This document shows, one piece after another, positions 29,177 to 39,226 of a DNA stretch of 64,000 bases. Under the pieces are notes generated by a model. That model saw only the letters and a program-made list of their open reading frames with translations. It was not told where the DNA came from and ran no database searches. Source of the DNA: Leishmania infantum JPCM5 (Eukaryota > Euglenozoa > Kinetoplastea > Trypanosomatida > Trypanosomatidae); NCBI RefSeq assembly GCF_000002875.2, contig NC_009415.2, forward strand, positions 1,374,001 through 1,438,000. Reading direction: 5' to 3'. The position numbers and the translations under genes were made by a program. Within the stretch, counting starts at the first letter, position 1, and the number at the start of each line of letters is the position of its first letter.

Positions 29177-29673
29177 CTCCCTGTTAGCCTGTGGAGTGCA
29201 CGCGAGGTGGGGGGGCGAAGTATGTCAGCGAGCAGCACGGGAAAGGGCGGAGAGAACGCGAGAGAGCGGTAGTTGAAGACGTCCGACAGACAGAGACAGG
29301 CAGAGCCGGAGAGCGATGAGCAGTGCGAAGGTGCAGCCAGCGTCCACACGCCACTCAACATCACCTGTGCGATGTGCACAGGCGTCGCGGTGACCTCGAG
29401 GAGAGCGGCCGGCGAGCACCGTTCCCACCCACCGCATCGCTAGTGTGCGCGCGGAGCCCATGTGCGTTGATGTGCATCTGTCAGGATGCAACGAGCAACA
29501 CGAAGAGAAAAGGGAAGAGGAGCACGGCAACGCACTCCTGAAGAAGAGGTTGAATAACTTGCTCTATATTCGCAGCGGAGATCTAGGTGTCACATACCGT
29601 CCATGAAGCTGCCGTGCCAGCCAAATAGACACACGCAGCCAGAGAAAGAAACAAAAGGTTGATGGCCGTACGC
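29177..29673. other. Spacer downstream of the 470-residue gene
   Basis: About 500 bases with the 3' UTR of the 470-residue gene and the leader of the 457-residue gene. Nothing else is seen. Confidence 0.5.
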
Positions 29674-31086
29674 TCAGCATCGGAAGATGCGCTCCGGCGA
29701 AGGAACCACCACTGGAAGATTCACCGCCGGCGTTGAGGCGATATGTAGCGTCTTGCGCTGCGGCCCCTCGGAGGGGTGCCCAAAGTCCACGAGCTTCGCG
29801 GGCTTCGTGCGCACGCCAATGCCGTCCGTCGGCGGAGCAGCCGGAGGGATAGAAAAGGTGGGCGTGCGATACTTGGAGGGTTGCGGTGGTGATGGCGGCG
29901 ATGCAGATGCAAAGGTCTCCAGTCGAAACGCCGGCGCCGGTGACCATGTGACAGAAATCCCTCTCTCGCTCTCCCCCTCCCCGAGCCGCGGAGAGGGAGT
30001 AGGGGTCGCTGGGGATGAACGAAGAGGCTGCGCGTCCCGCGGCGGGGCGGTCACCGCTACGTGCACGCCAGGGCTGTCCCCGGAAAGGCTCATGGAGCGG
30101 CTGCCGTGAAAGGATTCGATGTCGGCAAAGTCTGTCTCCACCGAGGCGGAGCGCTGATACGGCGCGGATGTTTGTATGCCCATGGTGACATGCAGCGGCG
30201 GCACCGCGGACGCGCTCTGAAAGATTCTCCACCGCCACTTGTCGTAGTAGATGCGGTAGATGCGCTGCACCACCTTCAGCTTCACAAGGCGGTACCGCGC
30301 AATTATGGCGGCAGAGGAGGAGGTGAGCAGCGCGTGAGCAGCTCGCGCCTCCTCGGCGTTCACAACAGCAACCTCAGCATAGAGCAAGTCTCCACGAGCC
30401 CCCGTCTTGCGCGAGTGCAACGACGGTGTCGGCGGCGATGGTGAGATGGTGCGCGATACCTGTTCGGCTGCGACCGCACTGACCACACTGCTGCGAGGGG
30501 TCTCAATGTCCTCGAAGGACTCGATATCCGACATGAGGGACATCGCTGTTTCTGTCACCCGCGCTACCGGCGCTGTAGGAGCTACTGCACCGCCAAAGTA
30601 GGTGCTCATGCCAGGCGGGGATGTGCTACCGCGTATGGTGGAGAGGAAGTAGTACTCCGAGTCTGCCGTGGCCGTCGCGGAGTCGTGCACGCGATTGCCG
30701 CTTTCTCGCCCCGAAGACGACGCGGACAGCGCACGATGAGCGAGAGGCTGGCTCTCGACGGACGCCGCCGCCCCCTCGTTGTGCAGGAAAGAGGGCGGCA
30801 CGACGCGCTGCAGGCTGCGCGCATGTGTGTCGTTGCCCTTCTCATTTTGCCTCTTGCCAGAGGAGGCCCCCGCTACTACTAAGACCCGCACATCAGTGCA
30901 TCCTTCCTCGCCTATGGGAGGCAACACGGTACTGAAGCTACTGGAGCTTGAAAACTGTAAGCTCGTCTCTATGGACTCGTAGCGATCCGACATGGCGGTG
31001 GTGATGTCGGCGGGCACGGCGCGCACGCGGCACAGCGCACCGCGGGATCCACACGAGTACGCGCCCAACGCCGCGGCGGCAGACAT
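29674..31086 (-). CDS. Hypothetical protein, largely disordered, with a basic IQ-like helix
   Basis: Predicted 470 residues from ATG 31086 (MSAAAALGAYSC). The frame is open to 31245 but begins there with GTG. An internal ATG at 30993 (MSDRYESIETSL) is an alternative; no AG occurs between the two ATGs on the minus strand, so the upstream one would be first in the mature message if the acceptor is the CGTAG or GTCAG just before it. Most of the protein is Ser/Thr/Pro-rich and disordered. The one structured part is a basic aromatic helix around residues 275-310 (AIIARYRLVKLKVVQRIYR, then YDKWRWRIFQ), reminiscent of IQ or calmodulin-binding helices. No family is recognised. Confidence 0.75.
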   Translation of the reverse strand: MSAAAALGAYSCGSRGALCRVRAVPADITTAMSDRYESIETSLQFSSSSSFSTVLPPIGEEGCTDVRVLVVAGASSGKRQNEKGNDTHARSLQRVVPPSFLHNEGAAASVESQPLAHRALSASSSGRESGNRVHDSATATADSEYYFLSTIRGSTSPPGMSTYFGGAVAPTAPVARVTETAMSLMSDIESFEDIETPRSSVVSAVAAEQVSRTISPSPPTPSLHSRKTGARGDLLYAEVAVVNAEEARAAHALLTSSSAAIIARYRLVKLKVVQRIYRIYYDKWRWRIFQSASAVPPLHVTMGIQTSAPYQRSASVETDFADIESFHGSRSMSLSGDSPGVHVAVTAPPRDAQPLRSSPATPTPSPRLGEGESERGISVTWSPAPAFRLETFASASPPSPPQPSKYRTPTFSIPPAAPPTDGIGVRTKPAKLVDFGHPSEGPQRKTLHIASTPAVNLPVVVPSPERIFRC

Positions 31087-31718
31087 CCACGCCCTACGGC
31101 GGAAGAGGTGTGCGGACACAGCGCACACAAGCGCTGACGTTGACGGGAAAGGGGAAAAGCGCGGCGTGCACGAGCGTGTGGGTATGCTCAAAACGTAAAC
31201 ATGTGCGGTGGAGAGCGTAGCAGATGAGACTAGCAGGTTCAACACCGTCTGCTAAAGCCTCTTCACCGGATTATATCGACGTTCGACAGGGCAGCCGAAC
31301 CTTTCGGAGGTTGGGGGCGGACAAGGCAAGGGATGCAGAGAAAGCAAATAGGCGTTGCAGCAGTGGCGGCATCGATCGAATGAGGAACCCTTGGAGGGCA
31401 GCGGGAAAGGTCGAGCAGCTCAACGAGGAGGAAGGGACATGTCAGCAAAGACAGAACACACCGTTGATTCACCTGCGGAGAGAGGAGACGCAGGATTCGC
31501 ATCTCTCGACACAGTTGCATAAACGACGACGTAGGCGAGGGCTGCAGTGAGCCACAGGTATTGGTCACCGTCCCCGGCAAAGGTGCTCAAGACATATTCA
31601 CAATATTCGAGGGCAGTGAGCCGCAGCGAGAGAGAACAACAAGGGAGTGTACGCCGTCATCTTGATACTCACACGCACACCGATGCAGAGGTTAGCGCGC
31701 CGCTGCCGGGCAGGTGAT
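31087..31718. other. Spacer between 1777-residue gene and 470-residue gene
   Basis: 632 bases. Pyrimidine-rich minus-strand sequence at about 31140-31165 with AGs just after it is the likely acceptor region for the 470-residue gene. No gene is seen. Confidence 0.5.
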
Positions 31719-34700
31719 TCACATATCTTGGTTCAAGTACCTCACTCGCGTAAGGGGCACTGACGGGGCAGACCGCGTCCCCTTGCGGAGCACCCCCAAG
31801 TCGCTCTCGGCCACTCCCGCCTCCGCATGGTCTGGTGAAGCGCTAGCGCGCTCCCGATCGACCCATGTGCCGGCGCTCCACGTGATGCGCTCGGATATCT
31901 GCGAGCAAGTCGTGCTGAATTCACTGCCGGGAACAGGAGAGCTTGGCCGAAACGGCGTCGTGATCACCGCGGCGTCGGTAGAGGTCGGCTCGGTGAGCTG
32001 CACCAGTGCAGCATGCTCCAGTAAATCGCATGACGTGCTGCGCGAGAAAGTGCTTCGGTTAGCGTCAGCTGCGTTGCCTGTCAATAACCCATTGCAGTCA
32101 TCGTCGGCCCTCAGCTCGAAATCCACCTTCCCGCCATCACCCTGATTCGGTGTATCGAGCCGCCCCAGCGAGCTGGGCATAAAGCGACCCGTCGCCGTCG
32201 GGGTCGTGGGGGAGCTGCTGGACTGTGAAGAACAAGAGGGGCTGCGAGCCAGAAAGTGGGTGCTGCTCGATGTCGACGAAGAAAGCGGGCGCGCAGGGGA
32301 GTCGTGAGAAAACGGAGCACACACTGCTGCCAGCTCCAAAGTTGCGTCCGCACTGGGTGGGGCGGATCTGTCGAGAGCGACGCTGTCCTGCGCGGCCGCC
32401 CGCCTGCTCTGTTCCCTCATCGAAGAGACGCCGTTAACGGAGGCTCCGAAAGGTACCGCGGGAGTCCCTTCCGCTCTCTCGTTCGTGTGCGCCCGTACGT
32501 GCACGTCCGCTTGGAACTCGGCCGAGGCAGCACACAGACACCGCGTCGAGGTGTCGGACCGGGAAAACGCATGAGCAAGCGGCGCGTCGCGCTTGCGCTC
32601 CTCGGCCGCGGAGGCATCTGGCAGCTGCACTCCTTCGTACGGCGATGTCGCCTGCCTCCTCTGCGGCGGGAGGCGACAGTGCAGCGGCGTTGGCGCGTGG
32701 CTGTGCGGCACACCCTCTCCCAGCACTTCGCCTCCACCGTTGCTGAGCGATGCGGCTTGCCGCGCATACACCGATCGTTCCCGGGGCGACTGCTCCGCCT
32801 CGGTGAAGTGCAGAGAAAAGGAGCCGTGCTCGGTGGTCAGAAAGGAGGCCGTGGCAAAGGCGAGCTCAACTGTGCGCGGCCATGTCGATAACGAGGGAGG
32901 AGTGTTCACGCCCACGACCGCCGTGCGCTCGGCGCGATTTGCACCGCCGACCTCTGCCGAGGAGGAGCGAGATCGATGCAAAGTCGCGTCTTCAGGCTGT
33001 ACCGCCGCCACGCTGAGTGGGATGTCGCTCACCTCCTTCGGCTGCGCACTCTCCCGCACGGAAGATGTGGCTGATCGAATCTTAGCAATGCACGGCGCCG
33101 GTGCAGCCTCCGCCCCGTCGCACGGCACCACATCATTCTGTCGGCCCTCTGCCTTCGCCACAGCCGCCCCTGCATGTGTGTCAGAAAGTGGGTGAGGCAG
33201 AGAGGCGAGAACGGCAGTTCGTGAACCTACGGTGCCATCTGAGGTGAAGACACCGGCGTCCTGCACCGAACGGATCGATTCCGCGTGGCTTTGAGGAGGC
33301 ACACTGTCCACGCTCAAAGCCAGGCTTCCCATCGCCTTCTCAGTTGGCCTGTTTTCTCTGCCGATGGCGACGCAGCTCGAACGAGAGAGCACGGCGCGTG
33401 AGGCAGGTGCGTCTTTCACCGGCAAAGATTCCGCCAACGCGTTCTCTATCGCTGCCGGTTGTTCCGCACCCACCAAAGACAACGATGATTTTTCACTGGC
33501 AGCCGCCACCGTCACCGTCGCGAGCGATTGAGTGGCGTCACGCGGATACCCACCCTCCCTCTGCACAGAAGGAGCGTCCACATCCCCTTTCCGATCGGTG
33601 CCGAGCACGGCTACGTCGGCTAAAGACACAGCGGCACTCGGCGCATCATCTGTAGTCTTTCCATGGGCGAGTGCCTCCGCCTTGTCGGCCACCACCTCAG
33701 GTCGGGCATCGTCTCTCGTGCCGTTCTCCGCAGATGCTACCACTAGAGAGCTTGGTGCCTCTGCTGCCGACGGCGGTGCAGAAGTGCAGCGGCTGCTTTC
33801 CTGCATGCTAGGCTTGCGTGGCGAGTCTAGTGCCTCCTTCCCTACTGGCCTCTCCCTTCGCGGCTGATACGATGACGCTGAGTTCACCCCAGCTGCTGTG
33901 AGTTGCCTTATTCGGCTGTCTGAGATGTGACCGGAGAGAAGCCTACTGGGCTGCTCCGAGGCGGTACACAGCTTGCTGAGGCCAGCCTCGACGGCTGCCC
34001 GCTGGCGCGCCTCCTTTGCGGCTACCATGTGTGTGCAGTTTGTGGGCGGCACTGGAAGACTCCACGCAGCAAGCACGCGGCGGCCGCCACCGGCGACCAC
34101 CGTGTATGCGTCGGTCGCCACACTCCGGCTGGCATCGCTTTCGCCACTTGCTGCAGAGGGGACGAGCCCGCACAATGCAGAGCTGATGCCCTCCGAAGCG
34201 TTCAACAGCCACGAAGGCGATGAGGGAACGGCGCCGCCGTGCCCACGCAGCACCTGCTTGTCATCGCCAGCTCTGCTGGCTTCGTCCCCCTGAGATGATG
34301 CGCGTACGTTCGATTTGAGGCTCCAGTCATGCTCGGCGCGGCGGTGAAGGCGCGACTCGGCAGCTGCAGACGAGGGCTTTGCGATGCGGTAGAAAGCTAG
34401 CAGCTCGGTCTGTGATGTGGCCGCTTCCAGAGATTCATCTGCGGCGTCACTCACCACCGCAGGAATGTGCACGTGCACCTCCGTGTGGTAGGAGGCAATC
34501 GACGCAAACGACGATTGCGTCGACAAGGCGGAGCCCTCGTGCCGCACCTCTGCCGCATCGCTCGGCTCCTTCTCCGAATCGCCCTCTGCTACCTCGCTCC
34601 GCACGGTCTGCGGAAGCGTAGTTGCAGCAACCTGCGCACTCCGGCCGGTCGACTCGCCCTGACTCGGCGGTTGCGCCTCAAACTCGCCAGACCTGCTAGA

Positions 34701-37052
34701 GATAGAGCTACCTGCATGGTAGGGGTCCTGGGAAAGCGATCTCCGACTCACGTCACCCGAACGTTCAGTAGAAGGTGTGTGAGGCGTGTGAGCCGGGGCC
34801 GGGTAGGCATCCACTGGCGGCGGGCAAACTCCACGCCGTCCAAGGCATCTTGCACTCGAGCGTGCCGAGGGCTCTTCACGTGTGCCCTGCAGCGCTTGCT
34901 CGAGAGGTCGTCGCGGTGCTAGAGACGCGTTCGCTCCGACAGCGTGCGGTGTCCTCTCGACCTCCCTCTCGGCACAAGAAGTCTTCGTCTCTCGTTCATG
35001 AGGAGCCGCGACGGCGGTGGCAGCGGACACCCGCGCCTCGTCACTCGTGACGGATGCGCTCGCCTGCGTTGGCGAAGGCACGCGGGAGAAATCTGGCGAC
35101 GTAAAAGAAGAGCACTCCGCGCCTCGCATGGCAGAGGGCGGCACAGCAGCCACAGGTGTCAAACATGCCAAGAGACTCGCTGAATGCTCGCAGTCGCTTC
35201 GGTCAGTGCTTCGAAATTCCAGTGAGCTGTCATCTGCGGCGTCACCACTTTCGCGCATCCGACTTCCCTGAGTGGCGACCTGCTGCCAGTCGTGCCGAGC
35301 CTCTGGCAGGTGTGCACCTGCGGTGTCGTCTTGAGGGGCAGACAGCACCGTGAACATGATGGACGACACGGAGGAAGACGAGGCGTCGTCACCGTCCCGC
35401 AAATGCGATGGCGTTAACGAGGTCGCACGCTGCGCCAGTGGAGCATCCCCACGTGATGTCATCTTTGTTTCTGTGTCCCGAACCGCCGGTGGGGTACGGA
35501 TGCCACGCTGCTCACGCTCCCGGTGCACAGCAGCTGGCGGTGAAGCTAACGCAGCTGTCGACGGAGAGGGGTGGGCGGTGTCGCGCACGTCGCGGATAGC
35601 CACAGGTGAAAGGCTTTCAGAATCGCGCTGGGCCGCGTATGAGCAGCGGCGACGACGATGGTGGCGAGACGGCACGCGCTCGCCTCCGTTACATGCGGCA
35701 GGCTTAGGTAGCACCGCCATTGCCTCAGTGGCCTTCGCAGAACTCAGCTCTCCGCGGGGAGCCTTGAGTGCCTCCTTGCTTATTCTGCAAGAGCGGTACT
35801 TCGAGCTCGGCAGCGGCGCCGGGGCATCCGGCACCAGACCTCTGGATGGCGCGTGTGTCGCTTCGGCGGCGTGCTGCTGCTTGTTCAGGGTTTTCTCTCT
35901 GTCATCAAAGCAGGTCGAGGCGGCAGACAGCCACTCCTCTCTTGGAGAAGAATGCGTGGAAGCACTGCTCGTCGCCCTTATCCGATGGCCCGCACCGTTG
36001 ATAGTGTCACCAGATGATCCTGTGCGGGAAGTGTGGTGCCAGCGCGGTACATGATGCGATGGCTGCGTGCCGCTGAAAGGCATCGCAGTACTCGCACCGC
36101 GCGCACCGCCGCTGCGCTGCACGGCGAGGAACCGGGAGGATGAGTTCGAATGAGCGCCGGTCCTCAGTCGCATCAATGCCCGGCGGGAGCTTGACTCGGC
36201 GACTACATGCGCCAAGGCCTCCTCCGCTGCCTTCTCCAATTCACACCTCTCCAGCTTCTCCATTAGCTGAACCGCGGACTGTTGCCGGAGTTGCGCGGCT
36301 TTCGTGAATCGCGGCGTTGGCAAAGAAGCCGCACTGCTGTTTTCCGGGCGCGTTGGCGTGAGGAAACCGTTGCGCAACGGAGAAGCCGAAGAAGTGCAGT
36401 GCTGTCTATACGGGCTGTTCAGCGCGGCCCCTGACAGAGGCCACCCTTTCGGGCGAAAAAAGATGTTCTGCGCCGCCTCGTCGCGCTCCTCGATGTAGTG
36501 GAGAACGTAGTCTTCGCGCAGTTGAGTGGCACGGGTAGGCCGAAGTATGGAGGTGCTAAGATCGGCATGCATCGTATCCGCAGTAACCTCCTGCGACGGT
36601 GTCGCCACTGACGACTGGTCCGCGCAGTCTTTACCGGAGCGGCGCTGCCATGCGGCGACCTCCTGCGTCAGCGCGTGACCGCGTCTCCGCCGCGCCGCGT
36701 GTGAGGCTGCCATCGACATCGAGCGTCTCTGTCGTCGCGCGGATGCTGCCGCAGGGGACAATTCGCCCGATCTGCGGGTGAGGCTGCTCTCCCTGCTGCG
36801 AGACCGGTTGTCGTGACTGCGCACCGGCGTGGCGTTCGATGGCGACGGTGAGAAATGCAGTGGACGGTGCAGGTAGGTGGTGGCCGGCAGCACGGCGTGC
36901 GATAGACGGTGTAGCGGCTCCACAGCATCGTCCTCGCCAATGCCGCCCTCGGAGACAGCGTTCGAATTGGGCACGAAGTAGAGGGGGTTGTACGCGTAGT
37001 CGGCCGGAAGCCGCAGCTGTGGCATCGGAGGCTTCACGCCGTTGTGCTCCAT
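31719..37052 (-). CDS. Giant Ser/Ala-rich, mostly disordered protein, function unknown
   Basis: Predicted 1777 residues from ATG 37052 (MEHNGVKPPMPQLRL). The frame extends to 37220, but the extra N-terminus is a Phe/Leu-rich stretch encoded by a polypyrimidine tract (FFHLFCVLIFPFLAFPFF) and is better read as the splice-acceptor region than as a signal peptide. Only two blocks look ordered: a short one near residues 180-215 (LREDYVLHYIEERDEAAQN; FFRPKGWPLSGAAL) and a charged helix near 260-310 (FTKAAQLRQQSAVQLMEKL). The remainder is Ser, Ala, Glu, Arg and Pro-rich, with no repeats long enough to see by eye. No enzyme motif or convincing membrane segment is present. Such proteins in trypanosomatids are often cytoskeletal or scaffold proteins, but that is inference. 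The long uninterrupted frame in GC-rich DNA and the codon bias support it as real. Confidence 0.82.
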   Translation of the reverse strand: MEHNGVKPPMPQLRLPADYAYNPLYFVPNSNAVSEGGIGEDDAVEPLHRLSHAVLPATTYLHRPLHFSPSPSNATPVRSHDNRSRSRESSLTRRSGELSPAAASARRQRRSMSMAASHAARRRRGHALTQEVAAWQRRSGKDCADQSSVATPSQEVTADTMHADLSTSILRPTRATQLREDYVLHYIEERDEAAQNIFFRPKGWPLSGAALNSPYRQHCTSSASPLRNGFLTPTRPENSSAASLPTPRFTKAAQLRQQSAVQLMEKLERCELEKAAEEALAHVVAESSSRRALMRLRTGAHSNSSSRFLAVQRSGGARGASTAMPFSGTQPSHHVPRWHHTSRTGSSGDTINGAGHRIRATSSASTHSSPREEWLSAASTCFDDREKTLNKQQHAAEATHAPSRGLVPDAPAPLPSSKYRSCRISKEALKAPRGELSSAKATEAMAVLPKPAACNGGERVPSRHHRRRRCSYAAQRDSESLSPVAIRDVRDTAHPSPSTAALASPPAAVHREREQRGIRTPPAVRDTETKMTSRGDAPLAQRATSLTPSHLRDGDDASSSSVSSIMFTVLSAPQDDTAGAHLPEARHDWQQVATQGSRMRESGDAADDSSLEFRSTDRSDCEHSASLLACLTPVAAVPPSAMRGAECSSFTSPDFSRVPSPTQASASVTSDEARVSAATAVAAPHERETKTSCAEREVERTPHAVGANASLAPRRPLEQALQGTREEPSARSSARCLGRRGVCPPPVDAYPAPAHTPHTPSTERSGDVSRRSLSQDPYHAGSSISSRSGEFEAQPPSQGESTGRSAQVAATTLPQTVRSEVAEGDSEKEPSDAAEVRHEGSALSTQSSFASIASYHTEVHVHIPAVVSDAADESLEAATSQTELLAFYRIAKPSSAAAESRLHRRAEHDWSLKSNVRASSQGDEASRAGDDKQVLRGHGGAVPSSPSWLLNASEGISSALCGLVPSAASGESDASRSVATDAYTVVAGGGRRVLAAWSLPVPPTNCTHMVAAKEARQRAAVEAGLSKLCTASEQPSRLLSGHISDSRIRQLTAAGVNSASSYQPRRERPVGKEALDSPRKPSMQESSRCTSAPPSAAEAPSSLVVASAENGTRDDARPEVVADKAEALAHGKTTDDAPSAAVSLADVAVLGTDRKGDVDAPSVQREGGYPRDATQSLATVTVAAASEKSSLSLVGAEQPAAIENALAESLPVKDAPASRAVLSRSSCVAIGRENRPTEKAMGSLALSVDSVPPQSHAESIRSVQDAGVFTSDGTVGSRTAVLASLPHPLSDTHAGAAVAKAEGRQNDVVPCDGAEAAPAPCIAKIRSATSSVRESAQPKEVSDIPLSVAAVQPEDATLHRSRSSSAEVGGANRAERTAVVGVNTPPSLSTWPRTVELAFATASFLTTEHGSFSLHFTEAEQSPRERSVYARQAASLSNGGGEVLGEGVPHSHAPTPLHCRLPPQRRQATSPYEGVQLPDASAAEERKRDAPLAHAFSRSDTSTRCLCAASAEFQADVHVRAHTNERAEGTPAVPFGASVNGVSSMREQSRRAAAQDSVALDRSAPPSADATLELAAVCAPFSHDSPARPLSSSTSSSTHFLARSPSCSSQSSSSPTTPTATGRFMPSSLGRLDTPNQGDGGKVDFELRADDDCNGLLTGNAADANRSTFSRSTSCDLLEHAALVQLTEPTSTDAAVITTPFRPSSPVPGSEFSTTCSQISERITWSAGTWVDRERASASPDHAEAGVAESDLGVLRKGTRSAPSVPLTRVRYLNQDM

Positions 37053-37868
37053 CTCGTCGCCAAAGATGGACGCAGAGAGCGAGCGAGCGACGAAGAAGGG
37101 AAAAGCGAGAAAAGGGAAGATAAGCACACAAAAAAGATGAAAGAATGAGGCCGGTGCGTGAGGAAGAGCCGTCACGAGACTCGCAAAGCCGCCGTTGCGC
37201 GCCCAGCCTTGTATGTGCACTCGCAGTGATGGAGGATGTTCTAGTGTGGAGGGTGTCCGACGATGATGCCGTTGCTGTTCTCACAAGTCGAAGGAGAGAA
37301 GTTGGAGAGATGAGGCAGCGGCTGATCTAGCCTAACAAGGAGGCTGCTGCATCCGCCCACAGACTGACAGGAGTCTCGGCGTCCGCGTGAGCCTTCTTCT
37401 CCCTTTCAACAGTGAGGGTGGGGTCTACTATGCTCGAGCAAAAGCCGTGAGCAAGGCCCAGGCAGACGCGTTCTGCAGCAGCACAAGGGCAGCACGCGCA
37501 CTGAAAAGCAAAATAACCGATATCAGATAGAGAGGAGGGAGGGTCGCAAGGGCAGTGATATGGAGAATGTGGCCGCGCGAAAAGTGCAGCACGGGAGAGC
37601 TGCTCGTGCTGCACAATGTGAGCAGGCAAGCAAGAGGCAGAGGCCAAACATCCCCTCTATCATGGTGTCAAGAGTGCCGTGGCGGAGAACTGCGGTAGCC
37701 CGCACGGCATAGTGGGTCTCCCCCCTCTGCGGTCCTCCCGTTGAATGCTGCGAAGGGTGGGGTGGGGTGCCATGGAGCACAAAACAAGGAGAGAGCGACA
37801 GAAAAGGCTCAACGCCATGTGTGTGTGTGTCAGTCGCCCTTGCAGCAACGGCAGAAGAGAAGTAGCGC
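37053..37868. other. Spacer between adaptor pseudogene and 1777-residue gene
   Basis: About 800 bases. The minus strand at about 37060-37140 is pyrimidine-rich (coding Phe/Leu/Ser), the probable splice-acceptor tract of the gene to the left. Nothing else is supported. Confidence 0.5.
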
Positions 37869-39226
37869 TCACTGAGCGCAGAAGGTGTAGGCGCTCACCT
37901 GCTTGATACACCGGATCCATGTGCTTGGACCTGCTGCAGCACCACGCTCGTCGATCTAAAGCGCCCGCGCGCATACACCGTGGCGCGGAGCTGTGGTACC
38001 TCACACTTATACCCACAGCGGCCGGAACTCTCGCTGCATCGCCGCCGCGATTTCCCCAGCGGTAGTGAAACGTAGGTATGCTTGATGCCCGGTGTTGAGG
38101 GAGAGCTTGGGCACCAGCCAGCACAGCTCCCTTTCGCCGCCCTCCCACTCCTACAAGCGCCTTTCTCCTTCATTCCGTGCGGCTGCCACTGCGCTCTCAA
38201 CGCGGTCAACAGCAGCGGCACAGATATTCACAAGACCGCCGCCCTCGCCTCGGCCGGCAGGCCTCCATGTAAGCGAATTATCAGCACTGCTCTTCACACC
38301 GACGGCACATCCAGCGACTGAGCGAGGCGGAACAGCGAGGCTGCGGCAGGGCTCAGGCAGCGGTGGCGCAGCACCGTGACCTCACCGACAGAAAGGCGCA
38401 GCGACTCCTGTGGCATTCGTGCAAACAGAGAAGAATCCGTGCAAATGTGGAAGGGAAACCCTCCAGCACATTGGCACCGGGTGGGTGCAAGGGCTGGCCG
38501 TCAGTGAGCTCGTCACGCAGCACAACTTCGCTCGATAGCCCCACCGTCACGCTGGGCGTTCCAGCGAGGAAGCTCTTCAGGGCGAGGGCCCCCTTCACCG
38601 TTGCCACAACGGTCCCGCACGCATTGAAAACCACGGCGACTCGCTCCAGAAACTTTACGTAGGCCTCGTTCCTCTCCAATAGGTCTACCTTCAGCACCGA
38701 CACTGCAGTCTCATCGATCTACTTCGTCCTCTCGCCCGATTCGGCCCTGCAGATGCGATCCAGCAGAGTTTCAGGCGCCGGGACGGGAACGACGTCGTTG
38801 ACCGTAAACGGTTGTAGCCGGTTCGCCTCCGTCTCCACAACACCAAAGTCCCCCACCCTATCCAAGAGCTCGTGGACGAGGGTGAAGTTGTTGCGCACGA
38901 TTTCCTCCGAAACGATGCCGAGGTAGTCCGTCAGCAGCTGCGCCGTGCGGATCAGAAACTCTGCCAGCACACTCATCAACGTATTGGCGGGCGTGGCGCA
39001 GACGACGAAGAGGTGGCGGCGCTTGGCAAACGCGTACTGCACATCATTCTCTGTGTGAGAAGGCAGACAGTCCCCGCGCGAGGCCGGGCCGAACTGGCTG
39101 TCCCGGATAGCTGTACCTGCGAAAGAAGGCCTTGTACGTGTTGTCGGGGATGTCCTCGCGGTAGTCCATGAACTCGAGCTTGTCGCGGCGTGCCGAGAGG
39201 ATGAGGAGTTAGGAAACGTGCTCCAT
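37869..39226 (-). pseudogene. Broken clathrin-adaptor medium (mu) subunit gene, probably AP-4 mu
   Basis: A collinear but disrupted mu-adaptin of about 1358 bases, the right length for a ~450-residue mu chain. From ATG 39226 it reads MEHVS, a TAA stop at 39211-39209, then LLILSARRDKLEFMDYRED, the usual mu N-terminus (SQLFILSSRGDxLxxxDYRxD). After a frame change near 39060-39100 the sigma/mu longin part continues (KRRHLFVVCATPANT; NFTLVHELLDRVGDFGV). A TAG lies at 38721-38719. The mu-homology domain follows in the same frame (FNACGTVVATVKGALALKSF; TPSVTVGLSSEVVL), another frame change near 38460 gives HICTDSSLF...LSVGEVTVLRHR, and the end WIRCIKQVSAYTFC stops at 37871-37869. AP-4 rather than AP-1/2/3 is suggested by the N-terminal spacing and the short HRCLSPAAASLFRL stretch. 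At least two stops and two or more frame changes make it non-functional. Confidence 0.82.

Noticed and set aside
37053..37220. Signal-peptide-like N-terminus of the 1777-residue protein
   Set aside because: The hydrophobic run is the translation of a polypyrimidine tract; the ATG at 37052 is downstream of it.
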